Source: Candidatus Levybacteria bacterium RIFCSPHIGHO2_01_FULL_36_15b (GTDB lineage Bacteria > Patescibacteria > Microgenomatia > Levybacterales > UBA12049). From it: a DNA stretch of 64,000 nt. Location of the stretch: contig MFNK01000003.1 in NCBI GenBank assembly GCA_001782045.1, positions 186,001 through 250,000 on the forward strand, in the 5' to 3' direction. Position numbers and translations under genes: made by a program. Below are positions 59,364 through 64,000 of this stretch, piece by piece. Below the pieces are notes generated by a model. That model had not been told where the DNA came from and did no database searches. It saw only the letters and a list, made by a program, of their open reading frames with translations. Every line of letters starts with the position of its first letter. Within the stretch, counting starts at the first letter, position 1.

Positions 59364-61046
59364 CTATTCCGAGCCAGGCGTTACTTTAAAATATGTCAAA
59401 AGAGATCTAGCTATGTCAAAAAATATTGGCGCTGCTGTTTCTGCGCCATAGATAGATGTTGTTGGCCTATCTACAATAATCAGCATAACAAATTTTGGAT
59501 CTTCTGCAGGAGCAAAGCCTACGAACGAAGCTATAGTCTGATTAGGATCATAGTGGCCAGCGATAGGTATAGAAGCAGTTCCTGTCTTTCCGGCTATTCT
59601 GTAGCCCTTTAAGCGAGCCCAGGAAGCCTCTCCTTTATTAACCGCATTAACCATAATCTCAGTCATCATTTTTGCTGTTTCTGCTTTAATAGGAGAAACA
59701 AGAGGCTTGGGGGGTATGTTAACTATACTTCCATCTTCATTTTCTACAGCTCTAACAACGTGAGGCTCCATCCTTATTCCTCCGTTTGCTATAGAAGAAA
59801 TTGCACTTAAAAGCTCAATTGGAGTGATGGATATTCCCTGCCCAAAAGCTGTGGTAGCCAAATCCACTTGATACCAGCGCTCTTTGTCTTTAAGTACGCC
59901 CGAAACTTCGCCTTGTAAATCTATGCCCGTATTCTTGCCTATACCAAATTTATCTAAATATAATATCGTTTTATCAAGCCCAAGCTTTTGAGATACAAAC
60001 ACCATTCCGGTGTTATCAGAATGCTGTATTGTTTCTATCATGTTTATGTTTGGATAATATTTATCATTCCATGTATGAATATCAAAACCCCCTATAGATA
60101 TTGGACCGGAACATATACTACATTTAGTTTCCGGTGTAACCACTTTTAAATCGAGCGCAGAAGACATAATTATCGGTTTAAAAGTAGAACCAGGCTCATA
60201 CAGATCTGAAATAAATGTATTTCTAAATAGCTCTTCTGTATAGCTGGCATAGTCTCTTGGATCGAACGTGGGAAACGAAGCAAGCGCAAGTATTTCTCCA
60301 TTTTTGGGATTCATTACTCCCACCATCCCTCCTCTTGCTCCGTATTTTTCTATACCGTTTTTGAGTTTTTGTTCGGCCAGGAACTGAATAGCTCTATCAA
60401 CCGATAAAATAAGGTTTTTCCCGTTTGAACCGCCTGTTGCTGTACTTAATTTTGCAAGAATAGGTCTGCCCAAGGCATCTTTTACCTGTGTTGCAATACC
60501 TTCTTCTCCTCGCAATAATCTATCGTAATAGCCTTCTAAGCCAAAATATCCCTTATCAGTTCCGTTTTCATCTTTTCCTACAAACCCCAAAAGATGTGCA
60601 GCGACAGAGGCTTCGGGATAAAATCTTTTATATTGTTCTATAAACCCGATTCCCGTAAGATTGAGATTTTCTATCTTATTTTTAGTATCAATGCCTATTC
60701 CTGATTGTATGGGTACCCAAAATTTGTCAAGGGCAAGCTGTGCAGAAACAGATGCAACGTCCAATTCTAAAAGAGACGATAGAGACCTAGCAGTTAATTC
60801 TTTATTTTTAACTTCCTTAGGATTTGCAAATATTTGGTACGAAATTTTATTTGTGGCAAGGGGAAAATTATCACTTGTTTTTATCTCTCCTCTTTTGGGA
60901 ATTATTTTTATTGCTGTTCCATATTGCAGCTGACCTATAGCTGATAATTCAGAAGCTTTTATAACCTGCCAATAAAAAAGTCTTGATATAACTAAAAGGA
61001 AAATGAAAAGAAATGCAAGAAGAGAGAATTTATGCCTCCATGTCAT
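59364..61046 (-). CDS. ftsI: Class B penicillin-binding protein (FtsI/PBP2-like)
   Basis: A 560-residue bitopic transpeptidase. One membrane helix (about 7-27) is followed by the dimerisation domain and the transpeptidase domain with Ser287 and Lys290 in PGSTFKP, the SDN motif in IQHSDNTGMVF, and GKTGTAS near residue 486. Its place after ftsL in the dcw cluster suggests a septal enzyme working with FtsW. No PASTA domains follow. It overlaps the ftsL-like gene by four bases. Confidence 0.93.
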   Translation of the reverse strand: MTWRHKFSLLAFLFIFLLVISRLFYWQVIKASELSAIGQLQYGTAIKIIPKRGEIKTSDNFPLATNKISYQIFANPKEVKNKELTARSLSSLLELDVASVSAQLALDKFWVPIQSGIGIDTKNKIENLNLTGIGFIEQYKRFYPEASVAAHLLGFVGKDENGTDKGYFGLEGYYDRLLRGEEGIATQVKDALGRPILAKLSTATGGSNGKNLILSVDRAIQFLAEQKLKNGIEKYGARGGMVGVMNPKNGEILALASFPTFDPRDYASYTEELFRNTFISDLYEPGSTFKPIIMSSALDLKVVTPETKCSICSGPISIGGFDIHTWNDKYYPNINMIETIQHSDNTGMVFVSQKLGLDKTILYLDKFGIGKNTGIDLQGEVSGVLKDKERWYQVDLATTAFGQGISITPIELLSAISSIANGGIRMEPHVVRAVENEDGSIVNIPPKPLVSPIKAETAKMMTEIMVNAVNKGEASWARLKGYRIAGKTGTASIPIAGHYDPNQTIASFVGFAPAEDPKFVMLIIVDRPTTSIYGAETAAPIFFDIARSLLTYFKVTPGSE

Positions 61047-61327
61047 TGTTTAAATGCAACCGGTCTTTGTCCTGAAATTGCAAAGTTTTTTTTGTTTTCG
61101 GAAAATCCCAGTTTTTCTGCTTTTTTTGAAATTTCCGAAAGCGAGGTTTGAGTATACAGTTTTTCGGATAAAATTGCATTCTCTGTTTCAAGCTTTGCTT
61201 TTTGGATCTCAACGTCTGATAAAATAACACCCGATGTTGCAATATTGTTAGCCACGTAAGTTCTTATTACAGATAATATTATTACTGCTAATATTAGAAC
61301 CAAAATAATAAATGTTGGTTTTTTCAT
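61043..61327 (-). CDS. ftsL: FtsL-like septum formation protein
   Basis: A 94-residue bitopic protein: a short start, a membrane helix at about residues 5-23 and a coiled-coil region (IQKAKLETENAILSEKLY) followed by KAEKLGFSENKK, as in FtsL/FtsB proteins. FtsL helps assemble and activate FtsW-FtsI. Sequence conservation in this family is low, so the call rests on size, topology and position between rsmH and the PBP gene. It overlaps the PBP gene by four bases and shares one base with rsmH. Confidence 0.78.
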   Translation of the reverse strand: MKKPTFIILVLILAVIILSVIRTYVANNIATSGVILSDVEIQKAKLETENAILSEKLYTQTSLSEISKKAEKLGFSENKKNFAISGQRPVAFKQ

Positions 61328-62223
61328 TAATATTTTCTAAACGCCCTCAGTTTTGCACTTTTAGCTTTTGTATTTATATATAGCTCTGCCTGAGTTGCAT
61401 ATGTTGGTTTTTTAGTAATAATTTCTCCAAGTCCTACTGCTTCAAATTGTTTGAATGTGTTTTTAACTATTGCGTCCTCAATTGAATGAAAGGATATAAT
61501 ACAAAGTACACCCCTTGAGCTAAGTAGGCTTATTGCTTGTGGCAAGGCCAGTCTAATATTTTCAATTTCGTTGTTTACTGCAATCCTTAATGCCTGAAAA
61601 ATCTTTTGGCTAATTTTATTCTTTTGAAAATCAGAAATTACACCCTTAAACCCATAGGCTTCTTTAATTGTATTAACAAGATCTTCTGTTGTTTTTATTG
61701 CATTCATACGACGGGCGCGAATAATAGCACCAGATATGGCATTTGCTCTATTTTCTTGACCAAGCTTATTAAAAATTTCATTTAATTTTTCCTTCTCTAA
61801 TAAATTAACTAAATATTCCGCAGTTAAGGTCGCATCTTTATCCATTCTCATGTCTAAAGGCCCCTTCTTTAGAAAGCTAAAGCCCCTTTCGGCAGTATCG
61901 ATTTGATGGCTTGATACCCCCAAATCAAAAACTATTCCGTTTATCTCATCAAACTTGTTTTTCCTAGCTATAGCCTCGATTTCAGAAAAATTTCCTTTTA
62001 CAAGTTTTAATCGTGTTTCAAATCCCGAATCTAGAATTTTTTTCTTAACATACTCAATTGCCTCTTCGTCCAAATCAATTGCTAAAACTTCTCCACCCTG
62101 TTTTAGAATTTCGAAAGTATGTCCTCCACCCCCTAGAGTCGCATCTATATATTTTCTTCCTTTTTCTACTTGCAAAAGGTCTATTACTTCATTTAAAAGA
62201 ACACTTTTATGGAAATTATCCAT
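61327..62223 (-). CDS. rsmH: 16S rRNA (cytosine-N4)-methyltransferase RsmH
   Basis: A 298-residue methyltransferase. HKSVLLNEVIDLL at the start, YIDATLGGGGHTFEILK (SAM loop), VFDLGVSSHQIDTAERGFSF and MRMD are diagnostic of RsmH/MraW, as is the C-terminal SFHSIEDAIVKNTF. It methylates C1402 of 16S rRNA. It overlaps mraZ by eight bases and is second in the dcw cluster, the usual place. Confidence 0.97.
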   Translation of the reverse strand: MDNFHKSVLLNEVIDLLQVEKGRKYIDATLGGGGHTFEILKQGGEVLAIDLDEEAIEYVKKKILDSGFETRLKLVKGNFSEIEAIARKNKFDEINGIVFDLGVSSHQIDTAERGFSFLKKGPLDMRMDKDATLTAEYLVNLLEKEKLNEIFNKLGQENRANAISGAIIRARRMNAIKTTEDLVNTIKEAYGFKGVISDFQKNKISQKIFQALRIAVNNEIENIRLALPQAISLLSSRGVLCIISFHSIEDAIVKNTFKQFEAVGLGEIITKKPTYATQAELYINTKAKSAKLRAFRKY

Positions 62224-62656
62224 TGCCTTCTTTGTCTTTAGTTAGTCTTTTTGAAATGGCATCAATACGCTTTTCAAGTACATTTCTATACTCTAGCCAT
62301 CGTTTCTTGTCCCAAATTTCAACGTACCTTGAAAGACCTATGAACACGACTTCGTCTTCAATTCTTCCAAATTCTTTAAGATAAGCTGGAAGTATAAACC
62401 TTCCTTTAGCGTCAAGTTCGACACTTGAAGCGCTCCCAAGTAAAAATCTTTGAGTTTCTCTTGTTTCGGAATGAATAAACGGTCTGCCCTCTGTACCCTC
62501 AAGTAGTGCTTTCCAGTTTTTTTCGGAAACAATAATAAGTGCGTTTTCATATCCTAGCGTTACAATTAACTTTTCTCCCAAGATTTCTCTAAATTTCTTT
62601 GGGAATGATAATCTTGCCTTAGTATCAATTTTGCTTTCATATTGTCCTAGTAACAT
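62216..62656 (-). CDS. mraZ: Transcriptional regulator MraZ
   Basis: A 146-residue protein with two SpoVT/AbrB-like repeats: LLGQYESKIDTKARLSFPKK and later SSVELDAKGRFILPAYLKEF, each with the D-x-K-x-R motif of MraZ. MraZ forms a ring and binds tandem GGG-containing repeats before its own gene to control the division cluster. Such repeats are present here (62670-62694). The ATG has an AGGAGG site six bases upstream, one of the few clear SDs in the window. Confidence 0.96.
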   Translation of the reverse strand: MLLGQYESKIDTKARLSFPKKFREILGEKLIVTLGYENALIIVSEKNWKALLEGTEGRPFIHSETRETQRFLLGSASSVELDAKGRFILPAYLKEFGRIEDEVVFIGLSRYVEIWDKKRWLEYRNVLEKRIDAISKRLTKDKEGNG

Positions 62657-62662
62657 TTCCTG

Positions 62663-62732
62663 CCTCCTATCCCACCTTTTCCCTTATTTTCCCACTTTAT
62701 ATCATTTTGCACGGATTTTTCACAGCTGTCAA
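62663..62732 (-). promoter_or_regulatory. mraZ promoter with three MraZ boxes and SD
   Basis: On the minus strand: -35 TTGACA (62727-62732), 17-base spacer, -10 CAAAAT (62704-62709); an alternative extended -10 TGATATAAA ends at 62696. Then three repeats exactly ten bases apart: TGGGA (62690-62694), AGGGA (62680-62684), TGGGA (62670-62674), matching the TGGG-N5-6 spacing known for MraZ binding. The SD AGGAGG (62663-62668) comes last. The -35 lies in a small palindrome ACAGCTGT. The repeats sit in the leader, where MraZ would block transcription. Confidence 0.7.
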
Positions 62733-62800
62733 CAACCAAAAGGATAAAATAGTGTTTAAGAAGTTATAAAATCACTAAATGTAGACTTTTTAAGGAGTAA

Positions 62801-63262
62801 TTATTCGAAACTGTCAAGAGAAGCTTCTGATTGGTAAGTTTTTCCGTCTTTGATTAACTTTACCACAACCTTGATTTGCGAAATATCTTTGTCAGGGTGA
62901 CACACATCGGAGCATGTTCCTAGATAAATTCTTTCTTTTACGGAGTTTTTGTTAAGATTAACCTTACCTACTGCCCCCCTTGGTATTTCACCAGCCATGT
63001 ACGATACTTCGTATTCCATTTCATCTATCCCCTCTGGTTTTGCAACTAATAAGTAAACTGCATTTTCTGAAACAGCTCCTTCTAGTTCTAGTCCAATTTC
63101 CTTTGCGTCTATTGAGGAGACCTGATCTTCCTCTTGAGCAATTGGGGCATTTTGTATAGGAGCTGAGCCCTTAAGAAGGAAGAATGAGCCAACAAGAATA
63201 AATATAACCAAAACAACGGCAGCTATCAAGAAATTTCTGCTTTTGAGTAGATCTTTGTTCAT
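62801..63262 (-). CDS. Membrane-anchored protein of unknown function with a CxxxC site
   Basis: A 153-residue protein I cannot assign. Residues 1-10 are charged, 11-31 form one membrane helix, and the outer part starts with a polar linker (QNAPIAQEEDQ) and a beta-rich domain. Its only cysteines are in YLGTCSDVCHPDKD, a CxxxC next to a His, which could bind metal or form a disulfide. The family may be a lineage-specific envelope protein. The ATG lies seven bases after a -10 box. The 144 bases between it and mraZ hold only the mraZ control region as far as I can see. Confidence 0.75.
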   Translation of the reverse strand: MNKDLLKSRNFLIAAVVLVIFILVGSFFLLKGSAPIQNAPIAQEEDQVSSIDAKEIGLELEGAVSENAVYLLVAKPEGIDEMEYEVSYMAGEIPRGAVGKVNLNKNSVKERIYLGTCSDVCHPDKDISQIKVVVKLIKDGKTYQSEASLDSFE

Positions 63263-63269
63263 TTAGATT

Positions 63270-63298
63270 AGCATATGAGAAATATTTTTTGATGTCAA
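63270..63298 (-). promoter_or_regulatory. Promoter of the CxxxC protein gene, leaderless
   Basis: On the minus strand -35 TTGACA (63293-63298), 17-base spacer, -10 TATGCT (63270-63275), then seven bases (AATCTAA) to the ATG at 63262. No SD. Confidence 0.65.
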
Positions 63299-63303
63299 GT
63301 AGG

Positions 63304-64000
63304 TTACTGAAGTTTATTAAGAAAATGCTCAAAAAGCTCTTCAATTTTTACTCTTTTCTGCTTTGCAGTATCTCTATCGCGAACCGTAACAGTACCATCT
63401 TCTAAACTCTGAAAATCTACTGTAACACACCATGGTGTTCCGGCTTCGTCTTGTGAAAGATAGCGCTTTCCAATATTCCCTCTGTCATCCCACGCTGTCA
63501 TAAAATGTGGCTTTAAATCATCATAAATTTTTCGAGCTTTTGAAACCAGATCTTCTTTATTTGCCAAAAGCGGAAATACTGCCACTTTTATGGGAGCAAG
63601 CTTAGGATGCAACTTCAGTAGTGTTCTATTGTCAATTTTTGAATATGAATCAAGTAAAAAGAAAAGCAGCGATCTATCTACTCCTCCAGAGGTTTCAATT
63701 ACCCACGGAGTAAATTTAACACCATTTTCCCCAATATAATTCAAGCTATGCGCAGAAAGGTCATAGTCGCCTCTGTGGTGTATCCCTTCAAATTCGCTCC
63801 AACCAAACGGAGCATTGTATTCTATATCTTCTGCATATTTTGCATAATGAGCTCTTTCAGTATCTTCATGTTTTCTGAAACGTAAATTATCTTTATTTAT
63901 TCCCAAAGATTGGTACCATTTCATTCTTTGCTCTTTCCAGTATTCAAACCATTTATTGCCTTCTTTGTCGTTATTTTCTATAAAAAATTCAAGCTCCATT
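63304..64000 (-). CDS. glyS: Glycyl-tRNA synthetase (single-chain type), 3' part
   Basis: The last ~231 codons of a class II synthetase; the frame stays open to the window edge, and the first residues seen (MELEFFIENND) are an internal block of the enzyme, so the true start is outside. NAPFGWSEFEGIHHRGDYDL, TPWVIETSGGVDRSLLFFLL (motif 3 with the essential Arg) and the anticodon-binding domain with KVAVFPLLANK identify the homodimeric GlyRS found in many bacteria, archaea and eukaryotes, not the alpha2beta2 type. It attaches glycine to tRNA-Gly. Its neighbour downstream has its own promoter. Confidence 0.93.
   Translation of the reverse strand, partial: MELEFFIENNDKEGNKWFEYWKEQRMKWYQSLGINKDNLRFRKHEDTERAHYAKYAEDIEYNAPFGWSEFEGIHHRGDYDLSAHSLNYIGENGVKFTPWVIETSGGVDRSLLFFLLDSYSKIDNRTLLKLHPKLAPIKVAVFPLLANKEDLVSKARKIYDDLKPHFMTAWDDRGNIGKRYLSQDEAGTPWCVTVDFQSLEDGTVTVRDRDTAKQKRVKIEELFEHFLNKLQ

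Noticed and set aside
59361..59400. A -35 box for murF
   Set aside because: No hexamer with four or more matches at 16-18 bases from the -10; only the -10 was reported.

Overview
The window reads as a compact, AT-rich bacterial chromosome, most likely from the Candidate Phyla Radiation (Patescibacteria, probably the Microgenomates side). I infer this from gene content, not from a search. The signs are a complete F-type ATPase next to gatCAB and dnaE, a MurT/GatD pair, shortened Mur ligases, FtsQ and ATPase delta subunit, an unusual isoleucyl-tRNA synthetase, and many long GT-C membrane glycosyltransferases. Genes overlap or nearly touch almost everywhere, several genes stop at TGA (so UGA is a stop here), and no gap between features exceeds about 150 bases. 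I see no insertion sequence, CRISPR array, prophage or integrase.

Layout. 1-10 kb (+): the end of a PolX-like PHP protein, lemA, htpX, murT-gatD (lipid II amidation), gatCAB (tRNA amidation), dnaE. 10-16 kb (+): atpBEFHAGDC, then tRNA-Thr(CGT). 16-36.5 kb: a surface-polysaccharide island with an Ig-like membrane protein, an O-antigen-ligase-like protein, GT2, GT4 and GT-C glycosyltransferases (three of them GT2/GT-C fusions), two methyltransferases and a flippase. 36.5-44.7 kb: tRNA-Val(CAC), lepB, parB, rpmA, rplU, rodA, ileS, an FKBP isomerase and a GT-C protein. 44.8-46.4 kb: another GT-C protein (+). 46.4-62.7 kb (-): a rearranged dcw cluster, 5' to 3' mraZ-rsmH-ftsL-pbp-murF-[DUF192 on +]-murE-murC-murA-glmU'-mraY-ftsW-murG-ftsQ-ftsA-ftsZ-orf144. 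62.8-64 kb: a membrane-anchored unknown and the 3' part of glyS.

Together the genes cover cell-wall precursor synthesis (glmU', murA, murC, murE, murF, mraY, murG), its polymerisation (ftsW, rodA, pbp), the divisome (ftsL, ftsQ, ftsA, ftsZ) and a large set of enzymes for decorating the surface with lipid-linked sugars.

Three sequence-level signals stand out. (1) At many operon starts a -10 box lies only 6-7 bases before the start codon (gatC, atpB, rplU, the FKBP gene, mraY, murE, the DUF192 gene, murF and the 63.2 kb gene). This predicts leaderless mRNAs, while a few genes (lemA, atpE, atpD, mraZ) carry very strong Shine-Dalgarno sites. (2) Directly after the stop codon of the unknown gene coupled to ftsZ lies a degenerate copy of the end of ftsZ, encoding its C-terminal peptide with one base missing and mostly synonymous changes. 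(3) Two protein genes start 1 and 4 bases after the 3' ends of tRNA genes, so tRNA processing alone would create nearly leaderless mRNAs.
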